Part shown: positions 54,949-64,000 of the stretch, in pieces
How positions within the stretch are numbered: position 1 is the stretch's first letter
Layout: each line of letters opens with the position of its first letter
Source of the DNA: Cognaticolwellia mytili
GTDB taxonomy: Bacteria > Pseudomonadota > Gammaproteobacteria > Enterobacterales > Alteromonadaceae
DNA: 64,000 nucleotides
NCBI RefSeq assembly: GCF_002104475.1
Contig: NZ_NBOF01000004.1
Location: forward strand, 1-64,000
Direction: 5' to 3'
Translations under genes and position numbers: made by a program
The notes under the pieces: generated by a model
Seen by the model: only the letters and a program-made list of their open reading frames with translations
Database searches by the model: none
Told to the model about the DNA's origin: nothing

Positions 54949-57834
54949 ATGACTACTCAATCATTAAAAGACCTAGAGCAAAACCAAGACTTTATTCGTC
55001 GTCACATTGGCCCTAATGCCGAACAAACTCAAGCCATGTTAAATGATATTGGCGCAGAGTCTGTTGATGCGCTTATCGACGAAATCGTTCCTTCAGACAT
55101 TCGCTTAGCAAATTTACCAGCGATTGAAGAAAGTAAAACAGAAGTACAAGCACTTGCTGATTTAAAAGCAGTGGCGAGCTTGAACAAAGTAAATGATACC
55201 TATATTGGTTTAGGTTACTACGGCACATTAACGCCGAACGTTATTTTACGTAACGTATTAGAAAACCCAGGGTGGTACACCGCTTATACACCTTACCAAC
55301 CAGAAATTGCTCAAGGTCGTTTAGAGTCATTATTAAACTACCAACAAATGTGTTTGGACCTTACCGGTTTAGACTTAGCATCAGCATCATTGCTTGATGA
55401 AGGTACTGCAGCAGCAGAAGCTATGTCATTAGCTAAGCGCGTATCTAAAAACAAGAAATCAAACCTATTTTTTATCTCTGATGACGTATTCCCACAAACT
55501 ATTGACGTTGTTAAGCAACGTGCAGAAATGTTTGGCTTTGATATCATTGTTGCGCCAGCGGCAGACGCAGTGGAGCATGATATTTTCGGTGCTCTTATCC
55601 AATATCCTGGTGCTTCAGGCGAAGTAACTGATATCAGTGAATTGATTGCTAAAATTCACGAGAAAAAAGGCATTGTTGCTGTTGCTGCCGATATCATGAG
55701 CTTAGTGTTATTAAAAGCGCCAGGCGAGCTAGGTGCTGATGCCGTAATCGGTTCAAGCCAACGCTTTGGTGTACCAATGGGCTACGGCGGGCCACACGCA
55801 GCATTTTTCACCACATCAGACAAATACAAGCGTTCATTACCTGGTCGTATCATTGGTGTATCAAAAGATACTCGTGATATGCCAGCATTACGCATGGCAA
55901 TGCAAACACGTGAACAACATATTCGCCGTGAAAAAGCCAACTCAAACGTGTGTACTGCACAAGTATTATTAGCGAACATGGCAGCGTTTTACGCGGTTTA
56001 CCATGGTCCACAAGGCTTAAAAACGATTGCTAACCGAATTCATCGCTTAACTGACATTTTATGTTTAGGTACTGCAACGAAAGGCTTAACCGCTATTCAT
56101 GCAAACTACTTCGACACATTAACGTTCAACGTAGATAACAAAGAAGAAATTATCACACGTGCATTAGCTGCTGGTGTTAACTTCCGTACTGATGTTGACG
56201 GTCAAATTAGTATTTCATTAGATGAAACCACAACTCACAAAAACGTTAGCGGTTTATTTGATATTTTATTAGGCGAAGGACATGGCTTAGACGTTAGCGA
56301 ACTTGATGAGAAAATCATCGCGAGCGGGCATTCTTCAATTCCTGCATCACTTGTACGTGAATCAGCAATTTTAACTCACCCAGTATTTAACTCATACCAT
56401 AGCGAAACAGAAATGCTTCGTTATATCAAAAAACTTGAGAACAAAGACTTAGCATTGAATCATTCAATGATTTCTTTAGGCTCATGTACGATGAAACTAA
56501 ATGCAACAGCGCAGATGATCCCAGTATCATGGCCTGAGTTTGCTAACATGCATCCTTTTGCACCAATTGACCAAGCGGTTGGTTACAAGCAGATGATTGA
56601 TGAGCTAGCACAGTGGTTAGTTGAATTAACGGGTTACGACAAAATGTCAATGCAGCCTAACTCAGGTGCACAAGGTGAATATGCGGGTTTAATCGCTATT
56701 AGCAAGTATCACGAAAGCCGTGGTGACTCACACCGTAACATTTGTTTAATTCCTGCTTCTGCGCACGGCACTAACCCAGCGTCAGCCATGATGGTTGATA
56801 TGAAAGTTGTGGTAGTTGACTGTGATAAAGAAGGCAATGTTGACATGGCCGACTTAACTGCGAAAGCGGAAGAGTTACGCGATAACCTTGCTTGTATCAT
56901 GATCACATACCCATCTACGCATGGTGTATATGAAACAACGATTGCAGAAATTTGTAATATCATTCATGACAATGGTGGCCAAGTTTATCTTGATGGCGCA
57001 AACATGAATGCACAAGTAGGACTAACTTCACCAGGTTTCATTGGTGCTGATGTTTCTCATCTTAATTTACACAAAACTTTCGCTATTCCACATGGCGGCG
57101 GTGGTCCAGGTATGGGTCCTATCGGCGTTAAATCGCACTTAGCGCCATTCTTACCTGATCATGCATTAATCAATGTAGATGAAGAAACTAAAGGTAATGG
57201 TGCGGTTTCAGCAGCACCTTACGGTAGTGCTGGTATTTTATGTATCACTTACCTATACATTGCCATGTTAGGTAAAAAAGGTGTTACAGACGCAACTAAA
57301 TACGCAATTACTAACGCTAACTACTTAGCAACGAAGTTAAGCCAACATTACCCTATTTTATATTCAGGTAAAAATGGCCGTGTTGCACATGAATGTATTA
57401 TCGATTTACGCCCAATTAAAGCTGAATCAGGTATTACTGAAGTAGATATGGCTAAACGCTTAATGGATTACGGTTTCCACGCACCAACCATGTCGTTCCC
57501 TGTAGCGGGTACGTTCATGATTGAGCCAACTGAATCTGAATCAAAAGTTGAACTTGACCGTTTTGTTGAAGCTATGGTGTGTATTCGTAATGAAGTACGT
57601 AAGGTTGAGTCTGGTGAGTGGTCAAGCGACGACAACCCATTACACAACGCACCGCATACACTAGCGGATATTACTGATACTTGGGATCGTGCTTACTCGA
57701 TTCAAGAAGCAGTATTCCCAGTGCCTGCGGCAGCAGCGAATAAATTCTGGCCAACAGTTAACCGTATTGATGATGTGTACGGGGACCGTAATTTAATTTG
57801 TAGTTGTCCACCTGTTTCTAGTTATCAAGACTAG
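54949..57834 (+). CDS. gcvP: Glycine dehydrogenase, P protein (primary copy)
   Basis: The decarboxylating PLP subunit, 961 aa. The Schiff-base Lys is in [19 protein letters not shown] near residue 707. A GAGAAG ribosome binding site precedes the ATG. It belongs to the gcvT-gcvH-gcvP order seen across gammaproteobacteria. It differs from the 39574 copy throughout but with the same architecture, which suggests an old duplication or transfer. Confidence 0.97.
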   Translation: MTTQSLKDLEQNQDFIRRHIGPNAEQTQAMLNDIGAESVDALIDEIVPSDIRLANLPAIEESKTEVQALADLKAVASLNKVNDTYIGLGYYGTLTPNVILRNVLENPGWYTAYTPYQPEIAQGRLESLLNYQQMCLDLTGLDLASASLLDEGTAAAEAMSLAKRVSKNKKSNLFFISDDVFPQTIDVVKQRAEMFGFDIIVAPAADAVEHDIFGALIQYPGASGEVTDISELIAKIHEKKGIVAVAADIMSLVLLKAPGELGADAVIGSSQRFGVPMGYGGPHAAFFTTSDKYKRSLPGRIIGVSKDTRDMPALRMAMQTREQHIRREKANSNVCTAQVLLANMAAFYAVYHGPQGLKTIANRIHRLTDILCLGTATKGLTAIHANYFDTLTFNVDNKEEIITRALAAGVNFRTDVDGQISISLDETTTHKNVSGLFDILLGEGHGLDVSELDEKIIASGHSSIPASLVRESAILTHPVFNSYHSETEMLRYIKKLENKDLALNHSMISLGSCTMKLNATAQMIPVSWPEFANMHPFAPIDQAVGYKQMIDELAQWLVELTGYDKMSMQPNSGAQGEYAGLIAISKYHESRGDSHRNICLIPASAHGTNPASAMMVDMKVVVVDCDKEGNVDMADLTAKAEELRDNLACIMITYPSTHGVYETTIAEICNIIHDNGGQVYLDGANMNAQVGLTSPGFIGADVSHLNLHKTFAIPHGGGGPGMGPIGVKSHLAPFLPDHALINVDEETKGNGAVSAAPYGSAGILCITYLYIAMLGKKGVTDATKYAITNANYLATKLSQHYPILYSGKNGRVAHECIIDLRPIKAESGITEVDMAKRLMDYGFHAPTMSFPVAGTFMIEPTESESKVELDRFVEAMVCIRNEVRKVESGEWSSDDNPLHNAPHTLADITDTWDRAYSIQEAVFPVPAAAANKFWPTVNRIDDVYGDRNLICSCPPVSSYQD

Positions 57835-57853
57835 TAACTAGTTGATATAAAAT

Positions 57854-57883
57854 AAAAAAAGCGAGCTACGGCTCGCTTTTTTT
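57854..57883 (+). terminator. Terminator of gcvP
   Basis: GCGAGC-TACG-GCTCGC stem with seven A before and seven T after, 19 bases past the gcvP stop. Confidence 0.88.
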
Positions 57884-57965
57884 GTGTTTGTATGTCAATA
57901 ATACTATAGCTTATCTCATACGTTTTCGTGAAAGCATAATCTAATACTCATGGGGAATATCTGTA

Positions 57966-59477
57966 ATGTCACAAATCATTTTTAACTGGGAAGACGAAAT
58001 TGATTGTAAATTTACCAATGAAAAAATACCTGCTGATTCGCTCGGAAGAACTACCTTGGCAAACTTTTTAGATAGGCACCTTCAAAAGTATAAAGGCACT
58101 TCGTACGTATTAAATTTAAACGGAGATTGGGGGGCTGGGAAAACGTATTTTATAAAGCGATGGGCGAATTCAATTCATTGCAAACACCCAACGGTTTACT
58201 TTGATGCATGGGCTAATGATTTTCACAATGATCCTTTAGTGTTAGTTGTGAGCCAAATTGTTGAGCAAATAAGTAGTTTAATTGAAGGGAAAGGCCAAAA
58301 GGAAAAGAAAGATAAACTAGTAAAATCCACAACTAATTTATTCAAATCAGTTGCACCTGAGCTATCAAAATCACTAGTGAAATCTCTATTAAGAGTCGAC
58401 ATTGATGATATAAATGGAAGAATAGAAGAAACTCAAAACTCTGGTAAAGATCTTGAAAATATTGTATCAGCAGCAACTAAAGGGTTATTAAATCTTCACA
58501 ATAAGCAAGCTGACTCCATTAAAGATTTAAAAAACCTAATTAAAGCAACGCTTGAAGATGTCATTACTAAAAATAATGAAGATAAAAATAAGCGCTGGTC
58601 TCCGATGTACATATTTATTGATGAGCTAGATCGTTGTCGGCCTAATTTTGCAATTGAGGTGTTGGAAGTTATTAAACATATATTTGATATTGAAGGGGTT
58701 GTATTTGTAATTGCTACAAATACAAATGAATTACAACATTCAATTAAATCAGTGTATGGAAGTGGCTTTGATGCAAATAAATATCTGATGAGGTTTTTCA
58801 ATCGGACATATGAGTTACCTGCTCCTGATTTGTCTGGCTTTCTAAGTTCTTTACCCTCTTTCCAGTATATAATTGAGCGAATTGTTAATACAAATAAATT
58901 AGAAATTATTGATTGGAAGGAGGAAGCCATTATTAAGGTTGCGAGTAACCTATTTAATGCTCTTAATATTGATTTAAGGTCAACAGCTCAAATCTCAGAT
59001 CGAGTATCAAGTGTATTAGCTATGAATCAGAGTGAAACAGGAGCCCTATGGATATTGGTTCTTGAATCTTTACGTGTCTCTCTTCCTAATTCTTATAAAA
59101 TGATGGTTAATCAACAGCTTAGCTCTCAGTCTTATGAAGAGAATGGCCTTAGTCGAAAAATATTTATCCCCCTAAGAGAAAAAGCGAAATCGACCGAATA
59201 CATATCAAAATCTGAAACACTAGAACAACATGAAAAACTATATGGTAATGATTTTTCTCATCATGTGAATAATAATCGTACAAAGACTCCTAAAGTTTTT
59301 AATATGGATGTGAGTATCAGAGAAATGATTACTAATATTCAAAAACATATAAAAGATCTGCAAATAAGTTCTAGACAAAGTCAGTCTGAATCTTTGATAG
59401 AGTGGTATATGGTTAAAACTCATAGCGATGTGAGGGTGTTTATTAATTACATCGAACTTGCTTCTCACCTAGAATAA
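57966..59477 (+). CDS. KAP-family P-loop NTPase
   Basis: A 503-aa KAP-type P-loop NTPase. Walker A is GDWGAGKT at residues 53-60, followed by the KAP-typical FDAWANDFHNDPLV; Walker B is YIFIDELDRCRPNFAIEVLE near 215-232, with downstream NTNELQHSIKSVYG. No membrane helix is visible, unlike many KAP proteins. KAP NTPases occur as phage-exclusion or prophage-linked genes (as with PifA) and in signalling. It stands alone downstream of gcvP, at the edge of a repeat-rich accessory stretch, with a GGGGAA site before its ATG. A defence role is plausible but unproved. Confidence 0.85.
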   Translation: MSQIIFNWEDEIDCKFTNEKIPADSLGRTTLANFLDRHLQKYKGTSYVLNLNGDWGAGKTYFIKRWANSIHCKHPTVYFDAWANDFHNDPLVLVVSQIVEQISSLIEGKGQKEKKDKLVKSTTNLFKSVAPELSKSLVKSLLRVDIDDINGRIEETQNSGKDLENIVSAATKGLLNLHNKQADSIKDLKNLIKATLEDVITKNNEDKNKRWSPMYIFIDELDRCRPNFAIEVLEVIKHIFDIEGVVFVIATNTNELQHSIKSVYGSGFDANKYLMRFFNRTYELPAPDLSGFLSSLPSFQYIIERIVNTNKLEIIDWKEEAIIKVASNLFNALNIDLRSTAQISDRVSSVLAMNQSETGALWILVLESLRVSLPNSYKMMVNQQLSSQSYEENGLSRKIFIPLREKAKSTEYISKSETLEQHEKLYGNDFSHHVNNNRTKTPKVFNMDVSIREMITNIQKHIKDLQISSRQSQSESLIEWYMVKTHSDVRVFINYIELASHLE

Positions 59478-59519
59478 AGCACTGTATGAATTTCAGTACC
59501 TGATATATCGAATTGAGTG

Positions 59520-60690
59520 TTATTGTCGCGGTGGCGACGGCACCCAAAGAGGGCTATACGCCGAACCCTCTTTGGAAACTCCCAGCGCTGCTAACAAACT
59601 ATTATCTTCAATTAATAAAAGTGTATTCGACACTTATTTAAGTAATAGCGCTGAACGCACTGCGCTCCTTGCCATCCATGGCACCGCGCTTTACCGTTCA
59701 TCCTGAACATAATCCATGCCCTACATCGCTTTGTTCATCATCCCTGATGAACATACGTGAACGCTTTTATTAATATCAGCGTTTGTTCAAGAAGACTTTG
59801 GTGACCGCAGCTTTTTTCGTATTCCTATTAGCGGCTTGGCTTGCTGGACAGTTTTAACGATCACTAAATCCCCGTCTCAGCGCTGAAATATTAATTTTTA
59901 ACGGCAGTTTATCGAAGACAGCCATGGATGGCTGGAACTGACGTAGCGCAGGGACGAGCATTCGTCAGGAATCGATAACTGCAAAAATTATTATTTTAGT
60001 GTTAGCTGAGCAGGGCACAGCGGGGGATGCAAGGGGGAGATCTGTGTCTATCTCCCCCTTGCGTGTAGTCGGCACCCCGACGCCAAGCAGTTAATCAAAC
60101 TCCAAGCAAACTATGGTGATCGCTAATCTTCCGTGATCCTCTTAATCTAATTATTCTCACGACCGAACAATGATCACCAAATTCCCATCTCAGTGAATAA
60201 AGACCTATTTTGATTAGCGTCAGTCAATTGGAGCCATGGCCGATCTTAGGTATCCATACCTTCGCGGCATTAGTGCATCCCTGCACGTCGACGTCGAGGG
60301 CTGCCGTTGTTCATGGATGATAAATCGGCAGGTATCGTGGTTTACGCTAGTTGATGGTTAAATGTTTTGCTGAGTAGGGCGCCATGGGGAGTCCAGAGGG
60401 GCTTTTGGCGTGCAACGCTCCTCTGGGTGTTGTCGCCACCGCGACGCCAAACAGAGAATAAAATCCCAAGCGGGCATTGGTGATCGTTAGTTTTCCGTGT
60501 TTCTCTGCTGGTAGATTTAGGCACTCAAGAGTAACGATCACTAAATTCCCGTCTCAGCGCTGAAATATTAATTTTTAACAGCAGTTTATCGATGACAGCC
60601 ATGGCCGCTCATAGGCATCCATACCTTCGCGACATTAGTGCATCCATGCAGTCAACCCCGACACTAAGCAGCTAACTAAACTCTACATTG
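59520..60690. repeat. Repeat-rich non-coding block with a 363-bp tandem unit
   Basis: No gene is supported here. A diverged unit repeats with a period of about 363 bp: 60068 and 60431 (GCGACGCCAA-type), 60115 and 60480 (GGTGATCGTTA-type), 60171 and 60535 (GATCACTAAATTCCC-type) and 60267 and 60629 (CATTAGTGCATCC). A 73-bp stretch at 59855-59927 recurs at 60532-60604 with about three mismatches. Strong hairpins occur at 59544-59575 (10 bp) and 60029-60062 (13 bp). The GCGGTGGCGAC segment near 59,530 is inverted relative to 60,432. Short ORFs here are rejected. Confidence 0.7.
60029..60062. repeat. 13-bp perfect hairpin
   Basis: GCAAGGGGGAGAT / ATCTCCCCCTTGC with an 8-nt loop. Its left arm and leading sequence (GGGGGATGCAAGGGGG) recur at about 61,861 without the right arm. 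It lies inside the repeat block and has no T run. Confidence 0.6.
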
Positions 60691-60760
60691 TTGATGGTTT
60701 CGCTCTAATTAATAGGGCATATCACAAGTAATACGCCTATTTGTATTGTGATATAAATTA

Positions 60761-61651
60761 CTACTTAGAAACTAATTCTGCTTCTTTTAACTTTTTAATA
60801 AAACTGCTAACTTCTTCAATACCTGGGTTTTGTACTCTAGCAATTGATTCTGCAGCAACCTCAAGGCCGACTACTGTTGAACAGGCAGCGTGGTATTGTA
60901 ATGCATCTCTAATCGATGCATTTAGTGAGTAAGATAAAGCAATTTTAGACTCCGTTTTTATCTTCTGAGTTTCTTTGTTTTTTAACTCAATTTTTTCTGT
61001 TACGGCTTTTTGCGTGCTATCAACTGACAAATTCGTTCTTTGTGCTAAATACATATTATGCTGCTCTCTGCGCAAAATAATATTTTTAAGTATTTCTGAT
61101 CTACGGGCGTTGATCCCTGTAGTAATAACTTCAATTGCTTTGTTTGCAAAATAAGCTTGTTGAAATTCAGAGTTAATACCACTAAAGACAGCACCACCAG
61201 CTGAAAATGCTTGCGCTGTTGGCATGTGAGATAGCACCGCCCCAGCTCCAGAAAACAATGTTGATAGACTACCCCAAAAAACTTCGGTATCACCTTTTTG
61301 AGCAAAAAGAGCTCTCATGTAATCTCCGCACTTTTGGTTTGACGATGCTAAAACTCTATCTTGAACTTCATCACGAATTATTCCAAAATCAGCAATAAGT
61401 AATTTCTCATGATCAATACTACAATCAGTTTTGCTTGAACTAGAATCATTGGTAAAACCATAATTTTTTAGTAACTTACAATAATCTAATGTTCCAAAGC
61501 TATCGCTTTCATCGCTTAATGAGAATACTTTTGGTTCATAAAATATACTACCGGCCCCCGCTATATTTGTTCTATTACTATCTCTGTCAGTATAAATAGC
61601 TGAACAACCAGATGTTACTGCCGTTATTATCACAATATTTAGTAATTTCAT
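60761..61651 (-). CDS. Orphan lipoprotein
   Basis: A 296-aa lipoprotein: signal LLNIVIITAVTSGC places the lipid-modified Cys at 16. The mature part is polar, with a Gly/Ala-rich stretch (FSGAGAVLSH...FSAGGAVFSG) near 135-160, which might lie in or on a membrane, and a Lys/Glu-rich coiled-coil-like segment (about 205-240) before a final YHAACSTVVGLEVA. I do not recognise the family. AGAGGGA precedes the ATG. It is surrounded by the repeat block and stands 1.3 kb from the KAP NTPase in the convergent direction. Confidence 0.75.
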   Translation of the reverse strand: MKLLNIVIITAVTSGCSAIYTDRDSNRTNIAGAGSIFYEPKVFSLSDESDSFGTLDYCKLLKNYGFTNDSSSSKTDCSIDHEKLLIADFGIIRDEVQDRVLASSNQKCGDYMRALFAQKGDTEVFWGSLSTLFSGAGAVLSHMPTAQAFSAGGAVFSGINSEFQQAYFANKAIEVITTGINARRSEILKNIILRREQHNMYLAQRTNLSVDSTQKAVTEKIELKNKETQKIKTESKIALSYSLNASIRDALQYHAACSTVVGLEVAAESIARVQNPGIEEVSSFIKKLKEAELVSK

Positions 61652-61858
61652 AAAATCCCTCTCTAGAAGTGTCCTGGTTAAAAAGTGAACAGGTGTAAAT
61701 CTAGCGTAGTTTGAGAATATTTCAACTATCCTGCTGCTTTTTGGGATTAGTGGGGAGTTTGTGTCAACATTGATATTGATCGGTTTGGTTAAATAAATGC
61801 GGGCAGGTTGAATTTAATAGTAATGTTGCATTGGGTATCCCAAAAAAATAATTGTTAT

Positions 61859-62063
61859 GCGGGGGATGCAAGGGGGGAGATCTGTGTCGGTTACCTAAAC
61901 TTATAGGCCTCTTGTGTGCATTCGCCTCGGCAACTGCTCTTCGATAATTGCTCCTGCATTATTCTCCTTCCGCACGTCCTGTGCTGACAGGTTGCTCTAT
62001 CTTCTGCATCCATGCATCCATGCAGTCAAGCCCAACGCCAACTAGTCAGTAAAATTCCAAACG
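61859..62063. repeat. Further copies of the hairpin/repeat family
   Basis: Within the 482-base gap after the lipoprotein start: GGGGGATGCAAGGGGG (from about 61861, shared with 60024), the hairpin CTGCAT...ATGCAG (62004-62025) with two CATCCATG words, and GTCAAGCCCAACGCCAACTA (62025-62044), a relative of the 60068, 60431 and 60651 segments. No ORF is supported. Confidence 0.5.
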
Positions 62064-62133
62064 TTAGCTACTGTGGCAATTAACAGGACACTCGCTTTAA
62101 ATTGAACTAAGAAAGTGTACTAAAAATTAGTCG

Positions 62134-63033
62134 TTAAACGCTTGCCGATAAATGTAGACAACAACCTTTTCCTGCAAAAGTTAACTGATAACCTGGCTCG
62201 CTATTGCTAGCAGATGGTGAAACTTTTTCTAACATGCCTTTTTCGATTAAAAAGTCCAACATGTTGGTAGATAGCTCGCCTAGTCGAGTCTTCGCGGTAA
62301 TTTCCATTTTGGTCGCTACCCCCTTGAAAGAATACATAGCTTTGATGATTTTAGCCTCTGCTTCAGACAACTTTGGCATGCTGCCTGTGTATGATGGATA
62401 CTGGTGTAATGGAAATTTACCTCGAATAGTTTTGTAAGAAGCTTGCATTGCTTTAATGTCATCCTCTTTGTTCTCAGTTAATTTAAAGGTATGAAAAACG
62501 CCAGACTCTTTACTTAAGTAATCTACTTTGGCTAAAAAGATTGGTAATCCACAACCTTGGGCAACGTGGTAAAAGCCTGTTTTCCATTTAGGTACTGCGC
62601 CGCGGGTGCCTTCAGGGGTAAATAAGAAGAATACTCTCTGCAACTTTTGGCTGTCGATAAAGTCTTTTATCTGCTGAACTTGGCCAACACCTTTTTCTGA
62701 ACGGTCAATTGGAATAGCACCTAGGTACATTAGCCAAGTGCCTAACACTGGAACTCGGCAGATACTGTCTTTAATAGAGAAATATATTTTCACATCTTGT
62801 TGTATGGCGGCACCAAGTGCGTAGAAAAAATCCCAATTTGAAGTATGAGGTGCTGCAATGGCAACTCCTGCTCCTTCTGGCGCGTTTTCGCAAAGCTTCC
62901 AACCCGCTATTTTAAACCAAAGCGTGAAAAGAAACTTTAAGAAATATTTTGTGAAAATACCGTCGAAGATAGTTTTATCACGAATGATGAGTGGTTTTTT
63001 GGCCATAAGAATAGAGATTTTTTCGTTGAACAT
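62134..63033 (-). CDS. PlsC-like lysophospholipid acyltransferase
   Basis: A 299-aa glycerolipid acyltransferase-like protein. The catalytic H-x4-D is in APHTSNWDFFYALG (near 60-73), and the second signature in FTPEGTRGAVPKWKTGF. A hydrophobic N-terminal segment (FLKFLFTLWFKIAGW) suggests membrane association. The C-terminal 90 residues are extra to the core domain and contain a winged-helix-like stretch (AKIIKAMYSFKGVATKMEI). Either acyl transfer to lysophosphatidic acid or to another lipid is possible. M10 (MAKKPLI, at 63006) is an alternative start. Confidence 0.82.
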   Translation of the reverse strand: MFNEKISILMAKKPLIIRDKTIFDGIFTKYFLKFLFTLWFKIAGWKLCENAPEGAGVAIAAPHTSNWDFFYALGAAIQQDVKIYFSIKDSICRVPVLGTWLMYLGAIPIDRSEKGVGQVQQIKDFIDSQKLQRVFFLFTPEGTRGAVPKWKTGFYHVAQGCGLPIFLAKVDYLSKESGVFHTFKLTENKEDDIKAMQASYKTIRGKFPLHQYPSYTGSMPKLSEAEAKIIKAMYSFKGVATKMEITAKTRLGELSTNMLDFLIEKGMLEKVSPSASNSEPGYQLTFAGKGCCLHLSASV

Positions 63034-63172
63034 AGCTAATATTCTAGCATGTAAGCAGTAGAAAACATTGATATAGTGTAAAATTTTGTGGTGGTTTTTT
63101 TTTGTTCATCAGAGATTGATTTTAAGGGAAAAAGCGCTTTTGTAAGAGTCAGTAACCACGTAAATATTAGAG

Positions 63173-63889
63173 CTATCGTTTTATTGCGCGGTAAGCATCA
63201 ATTATATGTTGAACGTTATTTTCTTTACTCTTTAAAGTAGCCTGTAGAGAGCCTTGCTGAATACGTTGATAATGGCTAATCGTTTTCTGCAAATATTTAT
63301 CAACAACTTCAGCTTGTTTACTTGATGTTGACTGCCAAATTTTATTGCCAACGGCGCTTATTTTGTTGTGTTTTTTATCTAAACTCTCGTCTAATTTTTC
63401 ACTTAGGGATGAAACTAGCAATATTTCATAAAAGCGCCGATTCTCTTCAATTAGCACTTCGTCTTTCAGGGTAAAATCAAGTTTGATTAACTTTTGACGT
63501 AATGAGAACTGGTGATGGACAGGGCAGAGTAAAAAATCAATATTCAAGTTTTTGTGTTGCTGATGAATCGCTTCAATGAATTTAATCATCAAATCACCAC
63601 CAACACCGGCAATAATAATCAGGTGTTTGCCCTTGTATTGGGTTAGCGGCAGCTTCGCTACATCGAGGCAGTGAGTTTTCCAAACTGAATTCGGGTAAAA
63701 ACGCTCAAGTTTTTTTTCTACATCAGCCATAAGTTCAGCAACGATATCGACAAAATGAACCTTGCTGTTAGCTTGGCTTGATAATAATGCAAAGCCTAAT
63801 AAGCCATGATCACAACAACAATCCCAAATATGGTCGTATTGTGATATCACCATTTTTTCAATTTGCTGCAAACGGTTGCTGATTTTCAA
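63173..63889 (-). CDS. trmK: TrmK-like tRNA methyltransferase
   Basis: A 238-aa SAM-dependent methyltransferase of the TrmK (COG2384) family, known in Bacillus to methylate N1 of A22 in tRNA. The SAM-loop WDCCCDHGLLGFALL and the catalytic-region IIIAGVGGDLMIKFIEA match the family. A C-terminal helical extension completes it. The start is TTG (TTGAAAATC), with GAGA nearby. It is the last gene of the window; 63890-64000 holds no further gene. Confidence 0.82.
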   Translation of the reverse strand: MKISNRLQQIEKMVISQYDHIWDCCCDHGLLGFALLSSQANSKVHFVDIVAELMADVEKKLERFYPNSVWKTHCLDVAKLPLTQYKGKHLIIIAGVGGDLMIKFIEAIHQQHKNLNIDFLLCPVHHQFSLRQKLIKLDFTLKDEVLIEENRRFYEILLVSSLSEKLDESLDKKHNKISAVGNKIWQSTSSKQAEVVDKYLQKTISHYQRIQQGSLQATLKSKENNVQHIIDAYRAIKR

Positions 63890-64000
63890 GATAAGTCTCA
63901 GGTAAGTATTTTCTAATAATTTAAAATGGCAATATTGTATCGCTTAGTGGCAGCTTAATGGCATTGCAAATAAAGGTTGTCTGCTTATTGCTCATTTTGG

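Noticed and set aside
60342-60541. Two overlapping 60-aa minus-strand frames in the repeat block
   Set aside because: They overlap in different frames, have no ribosome binding site and lie across the tandem repeat, so they are probably chance.
59855-60604. Integron attC sites
   Set aside because: The paired arms recall attC hairpins, but the GTTRRRY/RYYYAAC core sites are not in the right places, there is no integrase and the repeats do not separate small cassette genes.

Overview
The window looks like chromosomal core sequence of an AT-rich marine gammaproteobacterium of the Colwellia/Thalassotalea type (Alteromonadales). I infer this from the protein families, from the E. coli-like order zapA-ygfB-pepP-ubiH-ubiI-gcvT-gcvH-gcvP next to a 6S RNA gene, from the rsmE-gshB-yqgE-yqgF block, and from PsrA-like, TyrR-like and SoxR operators typical of gammaproteobacteria. 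I saw no tRNA or rRNA gene, no CRISPR array and no intact insertion sequence.

Layout. 0.5-3.2 kb: ribosome-assembly GTPase YlqF, a HIT protein and methionine gamma-lyase, the last divergent from a TyrR-family activator (3.6-5.1 kb) with three TyrR-box palindromes between them. 5.2-6.4 kb: a double-receiver protein and a SUI1 factor. 6.5-10.1 kb: etfBA divergent from ETF:quinone oxidoreductase, with two PsrA-like operators and a LiuR-like site between them. 10.2-14.5 kb: a YggN-like protein, a FapA/DUF342 protein and CinA. 14.7-21 kb: small secreted and housekeeping genes, including a plant-type dihydrodipicolinate synthase and an iodotyrosine-deiodinase-like flavoprotein. 21-26.6 kb: purL and mltF. 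26.6-31 kb: a MarR regulator, a STAS-like protein, soxR with a textbook SoxR promoter, a VOC protein, an AEC transporter and two unlisted small ORFs. 31-34 kb: rsmE-gshB-yqgE-yqgF. 34.5-43.6 kb: an apparent glycine-use locus (Na+:alanine/glycine symporter, XRE-cupin regulator, glyA, gcvH, gcvP, porin) with a shared operator-like palindrome at two promoters. 43.8-46.1 kb: metK and murI. 46.2-47.4 kb: the 6S RNA gene with four partial copies of its own 3' end, then zapA. 47.6-57.8 kb: ygfB-pepP-ubiH-ubiI and the primary gcvT-gcvH-gcvP. 58-62.1 kb: an accessory stretch with a KAP-family P-loop NTPase, an orphan lipoprotein and a dense block of hairpin and tandem repeats. 62.1-63.9 kb: a PlsC-like acyltransferase and a TrmK-like methyltransferase.

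How it works together. Two glycine-cleavage loci sit 10 kb apart. The downstream locus is the complete T-H-P set. The upstream one carries H, P and serine hydroxymethyltransferase but no T protein, plus uptake functions and its own candidate regulator, so it probably borrows GcvT from the other. MetK and methionine gamma-lyase touch methionine metabolism from opposite directions. The ETF genes carry electrons from acyl-CoA dehydrogenases to quinone, and their promoter region carries candidate sites for both fatty-acid (PsrA) and branched-chain-amino-acid (LiuR) regulators.

The most unusual things are non-coding: the tandem amplification of the 3' end of the 6S RNA gene, a 250-bp MITE-like element in two opposite-facing copies, a family of short CATCCATG-type hairpins with covarying stems, and a diverged 363-bp tandem repeat in the KAP/lipoprotein region.
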